Shown here in pieces: positions 45,858 through 63,978 of a stretch of 64,000 nucleotides of DNA. The stretch comes from Flavimobilis marinus. Its GTDB lineage: Bacteria > Actinomycetota > Actinomycetes > Actinomycetales > Cellulomonadaceae. A program made the position numbers and the translations under genes. The notes beneath the pieces were generated by a model. That model was not told the DNA's origin. It searched no databases and saw only the letters and a program-made list of their open reading frames with translations. The stretch spans positions 1,013,993 through 1,077,992 of the forward strand of contig NZ_FONZ01000001.1 of assembly GCF_900113055.1 (NCBI RefSeq), written 5' to 3'. Within the stretch, counting starts at the first letter, position 1, and each line of letters starts with the position of its first letter.

Positions 45858-46697
45858 ATGACCGAGCGCTCGGACACACCTGAGCTGACCAACACCCGCG
45901 CGGAGCGGGTGGCGGCAGTGCGGGCGTTGTCCGGGCGCTCGGCGCGTTCCCGGGCCGGCGTCTTCCTGGTCGAGGGGCCCCAGGGCGTGCGCGAGGCGGT
46001 CCGGTTCGCCGCGCCGCAGGTCCGTGAGGTGTTCGTAACGCCCGCAGCCGCCGAGCGCTACGACGAGGTGCTCGCCGACGCCGCCGCCAACGCCGTCCGC
46101 GTCCGCACGGCGTCGCCCGAGGTCGTCGCGGCGATGAGCGCGGACGCGCAGGGCCTGCTCGCGGTCCTCCGCGCCGCCGAGACCGCGCTGGACGACGTGC
46201 TCGCCACGTCTCCCCGGCTGGTGGCCGTGTGCGTGAACGTCCGCGACCCTGGCAACGCCGGGACCGTGATCCGGGCGGCGGATGCCGCCGGTGCCGATGC
46301 CGTGGTGCTGACCGGGCACAGCGTCGACGTGCACAACCCCAAGACGGTGCGCGCGACGGCGGGCTCGTTGTTTCACCTGCCGGTCGTGGTGGACGAGGAC
46401 ACGGCGGGCGTCGTGGCGCGGCTGCAGCGGGCCCGGCTGACCGTGCTGGCAGCCGACGGCTCGGGGTCGCACGACCTCGACGACCTGCTCGACGACGCCG
46501 GCCAGGGCCAGCGTCCCGACCTCGCTCAACCCACCGCGTGGATGTTCGGCAACGAGGCATGGGGCCTGACGCCCGAGGATGCCGCCCTCGCGGACGCGGT
46601 CGTGCGCGTGCCGCTGCGCGGCAAGGCCGAGTCGCTCAACCTCGCCGCCGCAGCGACCGTGTGCCTCTACGCGTCGTCGCGCGCGCACCGGTCCTGA
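45858..46697 (+). CDS. SpoU/TrmH-family rRNA 2'-O-methyltransferase
   Basis: 279 residues. N-terminal substrate-binding domain with RAGVFLVEGPQGVREAV; SpoU knot motifs NVRDPGNAGTVIRAADAAGA, FGNEAWGLTPEDAALAD and VPLRGKAESLNLAAAATVC. It transfers a methyl group to ribose 2'-OH of rRNA; the target nucleotide is unknown. ATG 45858 follows the rplT stop by 11 bases. Placement between rplT and pheS is common in Actinobacteria. Confidence 0.92.
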   Translation: MTERSDTPELTNTRAERVAAVRALSGRSARSRAGVFLVEGPQGVREAVRFAAPQVREVFVTPAAAERYDEVLADAAANAVRVRTASPEVVAAMSADAQGLLAVLRAAETALDDVLATSPRLVAVCVNVRDPGNAGTVIRAADAAGADAVVLTGHSVDVHNPKTVRATAGSLFHLPVVVDEDTAGVVARLQRARLTVLAADGSGSHDLDDLLDDAGQGQRPDLAQPTAWMFGNEAWGLTPEDAALADAVVRVPLRGKAESLNLAAAATVCLYASSRAHRS

Positions 46698-46745
46698 GGC
46701 GACGCGCCCGCGAGGGCGCACGTGTTCCGCGAGGGGCACGGGCAC

Positions 46746-46751
46746 TAGATT
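46746..46751 (+). promoter_or_regulatory. -10 element for leaderless galM transcript
   Basis: TAGATT ends six bases before the GTG start at 46758. Confidence 0.55.
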
Positions 46752-46757
46752 GGGCTC

Positions 46758-48836
<2,079 letters not shown>

Positions 48837-48837
<1 letters not shown>

Positions 48838-51383
48838 TGCCCACCATCGGTCTGTCCTGGCTCGCCGACCACGTCGCCCTGCCGGCGGGTCTCACCGCTG
48901 AGCAGCTCGCGGAGGACCTGGTCCGCGTCGGGCTCGAGGAGGAGGCGGTCCACCCGCCCGCGGTCACGGGACCGCTCGTCGTCGGCGAGGTCGTCGCGCT
49001 CGTACCCGAGCCGCAGAAGAACGGCAAGACGATCAACTGGTGCCAGGTCGACGTGGGCGCGCACAACACGCCCGGTGACGACGGCCAGCCGACGATGCCG
49101 CGCGGCATCGTCTGCGGCGCGCACAACTTCGGCGTCGGCGACCGCGTCGTCGTCGCGCTCCCGGGCGCCGTGCTGCCCGGACCGTTCCCGATCGCGTCAC
49201 GCAAGACGTACGGCCACGTGTCCGACGGCATGATCTGCTCCTCGCGGGAGCTGGGCCTCGGCGACGACCACGACGGCATCATCGTGCTGTCGAGCCTCGG
49301 ACTGGCGGACACGCCCGTCGGGACGGACGCCGTGGCGCTCCTCGGGCTGGGGGAGGCCGCGCTCGAGATCAACGTCACCCCGGACCGCGGCTACTGCTTC
49401 TCCATGCGCGGGGTCGCCCGCGAGTACGCGCTGTCCACCGGCGCGGCCTTCACCGACCACGGCCTCGGCGAGGCCCCTGCGGCGACCCCGGACGGGTTCG
49501 CCGTCGAGGTGGCCGACGAGGCGCCGATCCACGGCGTCGTGGGCTGCGACCGCTTCGTGACACGGATCGTGCGCGGGATCGACCCCGCGGCGCCGACCCC
49601 GGCGTGGATGCGCCAGCGGCTCACGCAGGCCGGGATGCGCTCGATCTCGTTGACCGTCGACGTCACGAACTACGTCATGCTCGACCTGGGCCAGCCCTTG
49701 CACGCGTACGACCTCGCGAAGGTCGCCGCGCCGATCGTCGTGCGGCGTGCGAGCGCCGGCGAGCGACTCACGACGCTCGACGACGTCGACCGGGCGCTGC
49801 ACGTCGAGGACCTGCTGATCACCGACAGCCCTGCGGGGGGCTCGCGTGTGCTGGGCATCGCGGGCGTCATGGGCGGCGCGTCGTCCGAGGTGAGCGAGAC
49901 CACCACGGACGTCCTCGTCGAGGCCGCGCACTTCGACCCGATCACCGTTGCGCGGTCCGCGCGCCGGCACAAGCTGCCGTCCGAGGCAGCCAAGCGGTTC
50001 GAGCGCGGCGTCGACCCGCGGCTCGCGGCCGTCGCGGCTGACCGCGTCGTCGCGCTGCTCGTCGAGCACGGGGGCGGGTCCGCCGACCCCGCCGTCAGCG
50101 ACCTCGACACGACCGCCCCGGCCGCACCGATCACCATGGCTTGGTCCGAGCCCGAGCGCCTCACGGGCGTGGCCTACCCGCGCGAGCGCGTGGCCGAGGT
50201 GCTGCGCGCCATCGGCTGCGACGTCACGGACACGGGGGACGCCGCCCAGGTCACGCCGCCCACCTGGCGCCCTGACCTGACGATCCCCGCGGACCTCGTC
50301 GAGGAGGTCGCGCGCATCGTCGGGTACGACGCGATCCCGTCGGTCGTCCCGGTGGCGCCGCCGGGGCGCGGCCTCACCGCCGAGCAGCGTGCCCGGCGGT
50401 CGGTGGCGCGCGCGCTCGCCGAGGCGGGGCTGGTCGAGACGCTCAGCTACCCCTTCGTGGGCGCCGACCAGTGGGACGCGCTCCAGCTCCCGGCGGACGA
50501 CGAGCGTCGTCGTGCGCTGCGGCTGCGCAACCCGCTCGCGGACACCCAGCCCTACCTCCGCACGGACCTGTTGACCACGCTGCTGGGCACGGCGCGCCGC
50601 AACGTCGGTCGCGGCGTTCCCGACGTCGCCGTGTACGAGCTCGGGCTGGTGACGCAGCCGGTCGCCGGCCCGGCGGTCGCACCGCAGCTGCCCGGAGGCG
50701 TGCGCCCGACGGACGAGCAGCTCGAGGCTCTCGACGCCGCCGTGCCCGCGCAGCCGCGGCACGTCGCGGCCGTCCTCACCGGGCACCGGGAGCGACCGGG
50801 CTGGTGGGGCGAGGGTCGCCGGGCCGACTGGTCGGACGCGCTCGAGCTCGCGCAGCGCGTGGGCCGCACGGTCGGTGTGCCGATCACGGCCGTCGCCGAC
50901 ACGACGCGGCTGCCGTGGCACCCGGGCCGCTGCGCCGCGCTCACGCTCCCCGGCGGCGTCGTCGTCGGCCACGCGGGCGAGCTGCACCCAGCGGTGCTCG
51001 AGGCGCTCGACCTGCCTGCCCGTACCGTCGCGTTCGAGCTGGACCTCGACGAGGTCCTGTGCGCGGTGGACGAGGGCCCGGTCCAGGCCGAGCCGATCTC
51101 GACGTTCCCGGCCGCCAAGGAGGACTTCGCCTTCGTCGTCGACGCCGCGGTGACCGCCGGCGCTCTCGAGGCGGTCGTGCGCGAGGCCGCGGGCGAGCTC
51201 GCGGAGGAGGTCCGGCTGTTCGACGTCTTCACCGGCGCGCAGGTGGGTGAGGGGCGCAAGTCGCTCGCGTTCGCGGTGCGGCTGCGTGCCGCGGACCGGA
51301 CGCTGGGCGCCGAGGAGACCACAGCGGTACGCGAGCGCGTGATCGCGCTGGCGGCCGAGCGGCTCGGGGCGGTGCTGCGGTGA
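48837..51383 (+). CDS. pheT: Phenylalanyl-tRNA synthetase beta subunit
   Basis: 848 residues. tRNA-binding (EMAP-like) insert with MPRGIVCGAHNFGVGDRVVV, B3/B4 editing domain with FTDHG through RGIDPAAPTPAWMRQRLTQA, B5 domain near RLTGVAYPRERVAEVLRAIG, core RIVGYDAIPSVVP, and the C-terminal ferredoxin-fold anticodon domain with SKFPA-like STFPAAKEDFAFVVDAA. The protein is full length. Its start codon overlaps the pheS stop (TGATG) and its stop overlaps the SDR gene. Confidence 0.97.
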
Positions 51384-52201
51384 CGATCGTCGCCCCGGCG
51401 CGGACCGCGCTGGTCACCGGGGCCTCGCGGGGGATCGGACGCGCGATCGCGCTCGGTCTCGCTGAGGCCGGCCTCGACGTCGGGCTCGTCGCGCGATCGC
51501 GCGAGGCCCTGACCGAGGTGGCACGTGAGGTCGAGGCGCTTGGTCGCCGAGCCGTGGTCGCGGTCGCGGACGTCGCCGACCGCAGCGCGGTCGACGCGGC
51601 GGTCGCGCAGGTGACCGACGCCCTCGGCTCCATCGACGTCCTGGTCAACAACGCGGGCCGGATCGACGCCGAGGTGCCGCTGTGGGAGTCCGACCCCGAC
51701 GAGTGGTGGAGCGTCGTCGAGACCAACGTGCGTGGGCCGTACCTGCTGACGCGCGCCGTCGTGCCGGGGATGCTCGCACGCGGGGGTGGCCGCGTGATCG
51801 CGCTGAACTCGGGCTCGGGCGTGCGGGAGATGGACACGGCGTCGGCGTACAACGTGAGCAAGACGGCGCTCTTCCGGATCGGCGGCTCGGTGCACGAGGC
51901 GGGGTTCGACCGCGGGCTGCGGACATTCGAGCTCGCGCCCGGCGTGGTGCGGACGGACATGACGGCGGGCATGGACATGCACCGCGACCGCACGGAGTAC
52001 ACGCCCGTCGAGCGCACGGTCGAGATGGTCGTCGCGATGGCCCGCGGCGAGCTCGACGCGTTCTCCGGCCGGTACGTGCGCGTGACCTCGGACTCGCCGG
52101 CGTCGCTGCTCGCAGCCGCCGCCGCGCAAGATGCCCCGGGGAGTGACGGGCGACGCCTGCGTATGCGACCGTGGGGTGAGGGTGACCCGCTCGCCGACTG
52201 A
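51380..52201 (+). CDS. Short-chain dehydrogenase/reductase
   Basis: 273 residues, classical SDR. NAD(P)-binding [19 protein letters not shown] (Gly-rich, 12-20), [12 protein letters not shown], catalytic Tyr157 and Lys161 in [11 protein letters not shown], and the preceding Ser near LNSGSGV. The basic Arg after the Gly motif (SRGIGRA, ARSRE) fits NADPH use. Substrate unknown. GTG 51380 overlaps the pheT stop, so it is co-translated with a synthetase subunit, an unexpected pairing. Confidence 0.9.
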   Translation: MTIVAPARTALVTGASRGIGRAIALGLAEAGLDVGLVARSREALTEVAREVEALGRRAVVAVADVADRSAVDAAVAQVTDALGSIDVLVNNAGRIDAEVPLWESDPDEWWSVVETNVRGPYLLTRAVVPGMLARGGGRVIALNSGSGVREMDTASAYNVSKTALFRIGGSVHEAGFDRGLRTFELAPGVVRTDMTAGMDMHRDRTEYTPVERTVEMVVAMARGELDAFSGRYVRVTSDSPASLLAAAAAQDAPGSDGRRLRMRPWGEGDPLAD

Positions 52202-52235
52202 CCGACGCGCCCGCATCGCGGTCCCTGCTGCATTG

Positions 52236-52265
52236 TTGTGCAGATCTGTGTATGGTTATGCAGAT
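52236..52265 (+). promoter_or_regulatory. Candidate ARG box (two direct repeats, 20 bp apart) and argC -10
   Basis: TTGTGCAGAT (52236-52245) and TTATGCAGAT (52256-52265) start exactly 20 bases apart, around a CAGATCTG palindrome (52241-52248). Actinobacterial ARG boxes carry TGCA-type half-sites, and ArgR is encoded downstream. A -10 (TATGGT, 52251-52256) lies between the repeats, seven bases before the chosen start, so binding would block the promoter. Confidence 0.55.
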
Positions 52266-53334
52266 GACGTACTCCGTAGCAGTCGCTGGCGCCAGCGGCT
52301 ACGCCGGCGGTGAGGTGCTCCGGCTCCTGACCGCCCACCCCGAGGTCGAGATCGGTGCCCTCACGGCCCACTCGACGGCGGGGACGCCGCTCGGCGCCCA
52401 CCACCCGCACCTCCGGTCGCTCGCCGCCCGGACGCTCGAGCCGACGACCCCGGACACGCTCGCCGGCCACGACGTCGTCGTCCTGGCGCTGCCGCACGGC
52501 GCGTCCGGTGAGATCGCCGCCCAGCTCGACCCCGAGACCCTCGTGCTCGACCTCGGTGCCGACCACCGCCTGGTCTCGGCGGCCGACTGGGAGGAGTTCT
52601 ACGGCAGCCCGCACGCCGGCACCTGGGCGTACGGCCTGCCTGAGCTGATGCTCGCGGGCGCCGACGGCGTCGCACGCCAGCGCGAGCACCTCGCCAGGGC
52701 GCGCCGCATCGCGGTCCCGGGCTGCAACGTCACCGCCGTGACGCTGGGCCTGCAGCCCGGCATCAGCGCCGGGGTGGTCGACCCCACGGACATCGTCGCC
52801 GTCCTCGCCAACGGGTACTCCGGGGCGGGCAAGTCCCTGGCGCCGCACCTGACCGCTGCCGAGGCCCTCGGCAGCGCCCAGGCCTACGCCGTCGGCGGCA
52901 GGCACCGGCACATCCCCGAGATCATGCAGAACCTCCGGGCCGCCGGCGCGGGCGACGTCACACTCTCGTTCACGCCCACGCTCGTCCCGATGGCGCGGGG
53001 GATCCTCGCGACCGCGACCGCACGGCTGACGGACCCCACGCTGTCCGACGACGAGGTCCGCCAGGCCTGGGTCGACGCCTACGTCGCCGAGCCGTTCGTC
53101 GAGCTGCTGCCCAGCGGCCCTGACGGCGCCCAGTGGCCCACGACCGCGATGACCACCGGGGCGAACGTGGCGCTCGTGCAGGTCGCCGTCGACCGCCGCG
53201 TGGGCCGGGTCGTCACCGTCACCGCGCTCGACAACCTCGTCAAGGGCACGGCGGGCGCGGCCGTGCAGTCCATGAACATCGCGCTCGGCCTCCCCCAGGA
53301 GCTGGGCCTGACCACGCAGGGAGTCGCACCATGA
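52264..53334 (+). CDS. argC: N-acetyl-gamma-glutamyl-phosphate reductase
   Basis: 356 residues. N-terminal [19 protein letters not shown], catalytic Cys154 in [37 protein letters not shown] and the catalytic His region [10 protein letters not shown]. It reduces acetylglutamyl phosphate in arginine synthesis. The start at ATG 52264 gives a normal N-terminus; ATG 52252 and 52258 are inside the presumed promoter/operator. Its stop overlaps argJ. Confidence 0.96.
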   Translation: MTYSVAVAGASGYAGGEVLRLLTAHPEVEIGALTAHSTAGTPLGAHHPHLRSLAARTLEPTTPDTLAGHDVVVLALPHGASGEIAAQLDPETLVLDLGADHRLVSAADWEEFYGSPHAGTWAYGLPELMLAGADGVARQREHLARARRIAVPGCNVTAVTLGLQPGISAGVVDPTDIVAVLANGYSGAGKSLAPHLTAAEALGSAQAYAVGGRHRHIPEIMQNLRAAGAGDVTLSFTPTLVPMARGILATATARLTDPTLSDDEVRQAWVDAYVAEPFVELLPSGPDGAQWPTTAMTTGANVALVQVAVDRRVGRVVTVTALDNLVKGTAGAAVQSMNIALGLPQELGLTTQGVAP

Positions 53335-54500
53335 GCGTCACCGCACCTGCCGGTTTCCGCGCCGCTGGCGTGAGCGCCGGTCTGAAGTCCACCGGCAACA
53401 AGGACGTCGCGCTCGTCGTGAACGACGGCCCGCTCGACGTCGCCGCAGGCGTCTTCACCAGCAACCGCGTCGTGGCCGCCCCGGTGATCTGGTCGCGCCA
53501 GGCCGTGGCCGACGGCGTCGCCCGCGCCGTGGTCCTCAACTCCGGGGGAGCCAACGCGTGCACGGGCCCTGAGGGCTTCGCGGACACCCACCACACGGCC
53601 GAGCACGTCGCGCAGGCGCTCGACGTCTCCTCGGGCGACGTGCTCGTGTGCTCGACGGGGCTGATCGGCGAGCGCCTCGACATGACGGCGCTGCTCGGCG
53701 GGGCCGACGCCGCCGTCGCGGCCCTCGCCCTCGACGGCGGAGACGTCGCCGCGGAGGCGATCATGACGACCGACTCGGTCGCCAAGACCGTCGTCGTCAC
53801 CGCGACCGACGGCTCGTGGTCCGTGGGCGGCATGGCCAAGGGTGCGGGCATGCTCGCCCCCGGCCTCGCCACGATGCTGTCCGTGCTCACCACGGACGCG
53901 GTGGTCGACGCCGCCGCCGCGGACACCGCGCTGCGCCGCGCCACGGCCCGCACCTTCGACCGGGTCGACTCCGACGGCTGCATGTCCACCAACGACACCG
54001 TCCTGCTCCTCGCCTCCGGGGCGAGTGGCGTCAAGGTCAGCACCGACGACCTCACGGACCTGGTCACCCGCGCGTGCGCCGACCTGTCCCGCAAGCTCGT
54101 GGCCGACGCCGAGGGCGCGAGCCACGACATCGCGGTCCGCGTCACGGGGGCGACCACCGAGGCCGCTGCCGTGGCCGTGGCCCGCGCGGTCACGCGCTCG
54201 AACCTGTTCAAGGCCGCGGTGTTCGGCAACGATCCCAACTGGGGCCGGGTGCTGTCCGCCGTCGGCACCGTCCCCGAGGACGTCGCCCCGTTCGACGCCC
54301 TCGCGGTCGACGTGTCGATCAACGGGGTCCAGGTGTGCCGGGCCGGGGGAGTCGGGGAGGACCGGTCGCTCGTGGACCTGGCCGCGGACCGCGAGGTCCA
54401 CGTCGTCGTCGACCTGCACGCCGGCGAGGCCGAGGCGACCGTCTGGACCAACGACCTCACGCACGACTACGTCCACGAGAACAGCGCGTACTCGACATGA
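53331..54500 (+). CDS. argJ: Glutamate N-acetyltransferase/acetylglutamate synthase (ArgJ)
   Basis: 389 residues. The autocleavage site is before Thr181 in [16 protein letters not shown], yielding the alpha and beta chains; [33 protein letters not shown] and [16 protein letters not shown] are family motifs. It recycles the acetyl group from acetylornithine to glutamate (monofunctional or bifunctional cannot be told). ATG 53331 overlaps the argC stop; the argB start overlaps its stop. Confidence 0.96.
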   Translation: MSVTAPAGFRAAGVSAGLKSTGNKDVALVVNDGPLDVAAGVFTSNRVVAAPVIWSRQAVADGVARAVVLNSGGANACTGPEGFADTHHTAEHVAQALDVSSGDVLVCSTGLIGERLDMTALLGGADAAVAALALDGGDVAAEAIMTTDSVAKTVVVTATDGSWSVGGMAKGAGMLAPGLATMLSVLTTDAVVDAAAADTALRRATARTFDRVDSDGCMSTNDTVLLLASGASGVKVSTDDLTDLVTRACADLSRKLVADAEGASHDIAVRVTGATTEAAAVAVARAVTRSNLFKAAVFGNDPNWGRVLSAVGTVPEDVAPFDALAVDVSINGVQVCRAGGVGEDRSLVDLAADREVHVVVDLHAGEAEATVWTNDLTHDYVHENSAYST

Positions 54501-55467
54501 GCTGGTCAGACATGAGCCGCACCGACGCCCTGCCCGCCGCTCCTGAGGGCCTCGTGCCCCAGATGCCCGCGGACCTGCCCACCGACCTGTCGCCCGGCCA
54601 CAAGGCCGAGGTCCTGATCGAGGCGCTCCCGTGGCTGCGGGAGCTCTCCGGCGCGCTCGTCGTCGTGAAGTACGGCGGCAACGCGATGATCGACGACGAC
54701 CTCAAGCGCGCCTTCGCCCAGGACATGGTGTTCCTGCGCCAGGTCGGGCTGCGTCCCGTCATCGTCCACGGCGGCGGGCCGCAGATCTCCGCGATGCTCG
54801 ACCGCCTCGGCATCGCCTCCGAGTTTCGCGGCGGGCTGCGCGTGACGACGCCGGAAGCCATGGAGGTCGTCCGGATGGTCCTGACCGGACAGGTCTCGCG
54901 CGAGCTCGTCGGGCTCATCAACGCGTTCGGCCCCATGGCCGTGGGCCTGTCCGGCGAGGACGGCGGGCTGCTGCGCGCCGAGCGTCGCACCGCGACCGTC
55001 GACGGCGAGCAGGTCGACGTCGGGCTCGTGGGCGACGTCGTCGAGGTGCACCCGTCGGCCGTCCAGGACCTCCTCGACGCTGGCCGGATCCCGGTCGTCT
55101 CGACGATCGCCCCGGACGTCAACGACCCCACGCAGGTCCTCAACGTGAACGCCGACACCGCGGCCTCGGCGCTCGCGGTCGCCCTGGGCGCCAAGAAGTT
55201 TCTCGTGCTCACGGACGTCGAGGGGCTCTACACCCGCTGGCCGGACACCTCGTCGCTCGTGAGCGAGATCCGCGCGAACGAGCTCGCCGAGCTCCTCCCG
55301 AGCCTGGCCTCGGGCATGATCCCCAAGATGGAGGCCTGCCTGCGCGCCGTGCGGGGTGGCGTCTCGCGGGCGACCGTCATCGACGGCCGCGTGCCGCACT
55401 CGGTGCTGCTCGAGGTCTTCACCAACGAGGGCAACGGCACCATGGTCCTTCCTGAGGCAGGTGTCGC

Positions 55468-55471
<4 letters not shown>
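54497..55471 (+). CDS. argB: Acetylglutamate kinase
   Basis: 324 residues. Kinase core [20 protein letters not shown] (Lys58), [52 protein letters not shown] and [20 protein letters not shown]. The ~45-residue N-terminal extension has no clear function; arginine-sensitive acetylglutamate kinases carry an N-terminal helix, so feedback inhibition is possible. ATG 54497 overlaps argJ; ATG 54512 is an alternative start. Confidence 0.96.
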
Positions 55472-58188
<2,717 letters not shown>

Positions 58189-58255
58189 CCTTCCCCCTGC
58201 TCCGGCGTCCAGCCGCTGCCAGACTGCTCACAGACTCACAGAAGAGAGAGACCCC

Positions 58256-61461
<3,206 letters not shown>

Positions 61462-61465
<4 letters not shown>

Positions 61466-62160
61466 TTCCCAGCGCGGACAGGACGGCCGACGGCGAGCTC
61501 GCCGCGGCCGTCGCCGGCCTCGAGCAGCCGGACCGCGCCTGGTTCGACCGGCCGCCGCTCGACGTCGCCCAGGGCCTGCTGGGCGCCGTCCTGGTCTCCC
61601 GGTCGCCCGGGGGTGACGTGGCCCTGCGCGTCACCGAGACCGAGGCCTACCACGGCAGCCATGACCCGGGATCGCACGCGTACCGCGGGCGTTCGGCGCG
61701 CAACGAGGTCATGTTCCGGGACGGCGGGCACCTCTACGTGTACCGGCATCTCGGTCTGCACACCTGCATGAACGTCGTCACGGGGAAGGCCGGCGAGGCC
61801 TCCGCGGTGCTGCTCCGGGCGGGGGAGATCGTGGTCGGCCAGGATGTCGCCCACAGGCGCAGGACGGCGGCAGGGGTGGTGCGCAGCCCGGAGCAGCTGG
61901 CGTCCGGTCCGGCCCGCCTCACGGTCGCGCTCGCGGTGACCATGGACGACGCCGGGGCGGACCTGCTGGACCCCGCCTCGCGCCTGCGGCTGTTCGTGCC
62001 CGGCGTGCCGGTGCAGCCGTATGCGTCCGGGCCGCGGGTCGGGGTCGGAGGGGCAGGCGCGGGTCCTGGGTTCGACTGGCGCCGGTGGATCCCCGGCGAG
62101 CCCACCGTCTCGGCGTTCCGACCCGGTGTCACGCGACGGCGCAGGAACCAGGCAGACTAG
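61462..62160 (+). CDS. DNA-3-methyladenine (alkyladenine) glycosylase, AAG/MPG type
   Basis: 232 residues. Catalytic-side VTETEAYHGSHDPGSHAYRG (Glu61 in TEAY), RNEVMFRDGGHLYVYRHLG, HTCMNVVTGKAGEASAVL and LASGPARLTVALAV match the AAG family. It excises alkylated purines. ATG 61462 overlaps the kinase stop. Some actinobacterial copies lie in the same place before tyrS. Confidence 0.94.
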
Positions 62161-62204
62161 GCGCAGCGCCGCCACCTCGGCGCGCAGACGACCAAGGAGC
62201 AGCA

Positions 62205-63467
62205 GTGACCAACGTTCTCGACGAGCTGATGTGGCGTGGGCTCGTAGCCCAGACCACCGACGTGGACGCCCTCCGGGCGGCCCTCGACGACGGACCGGTC
62301 ACCTACTACTGCGGGTTCGACCCGACCGCCGCGAGCCTGCACCACGGTCACCTGGTCCAGCTCGTCGTGCTGCGTCACCTGCAGCTGGCGGGGCACAAGC
62401 CGCTCGCGCTCGTGGGCGGTGCGACCGGCCTCATCGGCGACCCGCGCATGTCGGGGGAGCGGGTGCTCAACGACCCGGCGACCGTCGCGGAGTGGGTCGA
62501 CCGCCTGCGCACGCAGATCTCCGGCTTCTTGTCCTTCGAGGGCGAGAACGCGGCGCAGATGGTCAACAATCTCGACTGGGCAGGCGACCTCCGCGCGCTC
62601 GACTTCCTGCGGGACGTCGGCAAGCACTTCCGCCTCGGCACGATGCTGGCCAAGGAGACCGTCGCGCGCCGGCTCAACAGCGACGAGGGCATCTCCTTCA
62701 CGGAGTTCAGCTACCAGATCCTCCAGGGCATGGACTTCCTCGAGCTCAACCGGCGCCACGGCTGCACGCTGCAGACGGGCGGCAACGACCAGTGGGGCAA
62801 CCTGCTCGCAGGGGTCGAGCTCATCCGCAAGGCGGACAAGCGCCCGGTACACGCGTTGACGACCCCGCTGATCACCAAGGCCGACGGCACGAAGTTCGGG
62901 AAGTCGGAGGGCGGGGCGGTCTGGCTCGCGCCGGACATGATGAGCCCGTACGCCTTCTACCAGTTCTGGGTGAACGCCGACGACGCCGACGTCGTGGGCT
63001 GGCTGAAGATCTTCACGTTCCGGACGCGCGAGGAGATCGACGAGCTCGCCGCCGCCGTGCAGGACCGGCCGCAGGCACGCGAGGCCCAGCGGGTGCTCGC
63101 GGCGGACGTCACCACGCTGGTGCACGGCGCCGAGGCGACGGCGCAGGCGATCGCGGCGAGCCAGGCGCTCTTCGGGCGCGGGGACCTCGCCAGCATCGAC
63201 GCGGCCACGCTCGCGTCGGCGGTCGTCGGACTTCCGAGCGCGGAGGGCAAGGCGGGCGACCAGGTGGCGGATCTCCTTGCGGCGACGGGCCTGGTCCAGG
63301 GCCGCAACGCTGCCCGTCGTGCGATCGCAGAGGGCGGCGCCTACGTGAACAACGCCAAGGTGACCGACCAGGACGCTGTGGTCAGCGCCGCCGACGCGTT
63401 GGGCGACGGGTACGTGCTGCTGCGGCGGGGTAAGCGCCACCTCGCAGTGGTCCGGCTCGGTGCCTGA
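62205..63467 (+). CDS. tyrS: Tyrosyl-tRNA synthetase
   Basis: 420 residues, class I. YYCGFDPTAASLHHGHLVQL (HIGH equivalent HHGH), the tyrosine-binding FTEFSYQILQGMDFLELN, GGNDQWGNLLAGVELI, KMSKS equivalent ADGTKFGKSEGG, and a C-terminal S4 domain with ARRAIAEGGAYVNNAKV. GTG 62205 with AAGGAG (62194-62199). Followed by the rRNA promoter region. Confidence 0.97.
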   Translation: MTNVLDELMWRGLVAQTTDVDALRAALDDGPVTYYCGFDPTAASLHHGHLVQLVVLRHLQLAGHKPLALVGGATGLIGDPRMSGERVLNDPATVAEWVDRLRTQISGFLSFEGENAAQMVNNLDWAGDLRALDFLRDVGKHFRLGTMLAKETVARRLNSDEGISFTEFSYQILQGMDFLELNRRHGCTLQTGGNDQWGNLLAGVELIRKADKRPVHALTTPLITKADGTKFGKSEGGAVWLAPDMMSPYAFYQFWVNADDADVVGWLKIFTFRTREEIDELAAAVQDRPQAREAQRVLAADVTTLVHGAEATAQAIAASQALFGRGDLASIDAATLASAVVGLPSAEGKAGDQVADLLAATGLVQGRNAARRAIAEGGAYVNNAKVTDQDAVVSAADALGDGYVLLRRGKRHLAVVRLGA

Positions 63468-63478
63468 CGCACGTCACA

Positions 63479-63521
63479 CCGCCGAGGCACCGCACGGAGT
63501 TGACCGCTAGCGCCTCGGCGG
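63479..63521 (+). terminator. tyrS terminator overlapping rRNA promoter P1
   Basis: 10-bp perfect arms (63479-63488 with 63512-63521) and a 23-base loop. The loop holds the P1 -35 element, and the right arm lies within the P1 spacer. Confidence 0.6.
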
Positions 63522-63529
63522 CCTAGTGT
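63500..63529 (+). promoter_or_regulatory. rRNA operon promoter P1
   Basis: TTGACC (63500-63505), 18-base spacer, TAGTGT (63524-63529), about 450 bases before 16S rRNA. Confidence 0.6.
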
Positions 63530-63673
63530 TCCGGAGTCGGCCCGCGAGGAGCGACGGACGGGACCTGAGGGTCACGGCCTGAGCCCGCAGGAGACACACC
63601 CACCAGCTCGGAACGGCGCAGCACAGCTGCGTCCGGATCGAGACGGTGCCCGCAGCTCGCCCGCAAGGCGATT

Positions 63674-63702
63674 TTGCAGATGGGGATCGGGTCGGGTAAG
63701 TT
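63674..63702 (+). promoter_or_regulatory. rRNA operon promoter P2
   Basis: TTGCAG (63674-63679), 17-base spacer, TAAGTT (63697-63702), followed by TGAACGG; typical of actinobacterial rrn promoters, about 275 bases before 16S. Confidence 0.7.
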
Positions 63703-63978
63703 TGAACGGTTGCCTCCGAACGGCCCGCGAGGGTGGATCGGGGAGCGTCTGTTCCTTGAGAACTCAACAGTGTGCTTGATAGTCAATGCCAAATATCCCT
63801 CGTGGACTGCTGGTGTCTGCTGCTACATGGTGGCTGGCTCGGTGGTCTTGAGGATTCCTTTGGTTGATTGAACGAAAACGCAAGTTTTTGTTTTTGTAGC
63901 CAGTTTTTATGTGGGTGCCTCTTTGGGGGTGCCTGCTTCGTATGGTTGTTAGCTGGGTTCGCCTGGTTGACGGATACT
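63703..63978 (+). other. rRNA leader (antitermination and 5' processing region)
   Basis: No gene. TGTTCCTTGAGAACTCAACA (63749-63768) resembles the conserved actinobacterial rrn leader box next to boxA-type antitermination signals. The rest is notably A/T-rich for this genome (for example AGTTTTTGTTTTTG near 63883) and likely provides the pre-16S processing stem. Confidence 0.6.

Noticed and set aside
63674..63871. Small open frame in the rRNA leader
   Set aside because: It covers promoter P2 and the leader box, lacks a ribosome-binding site and has no recognisable protein features.
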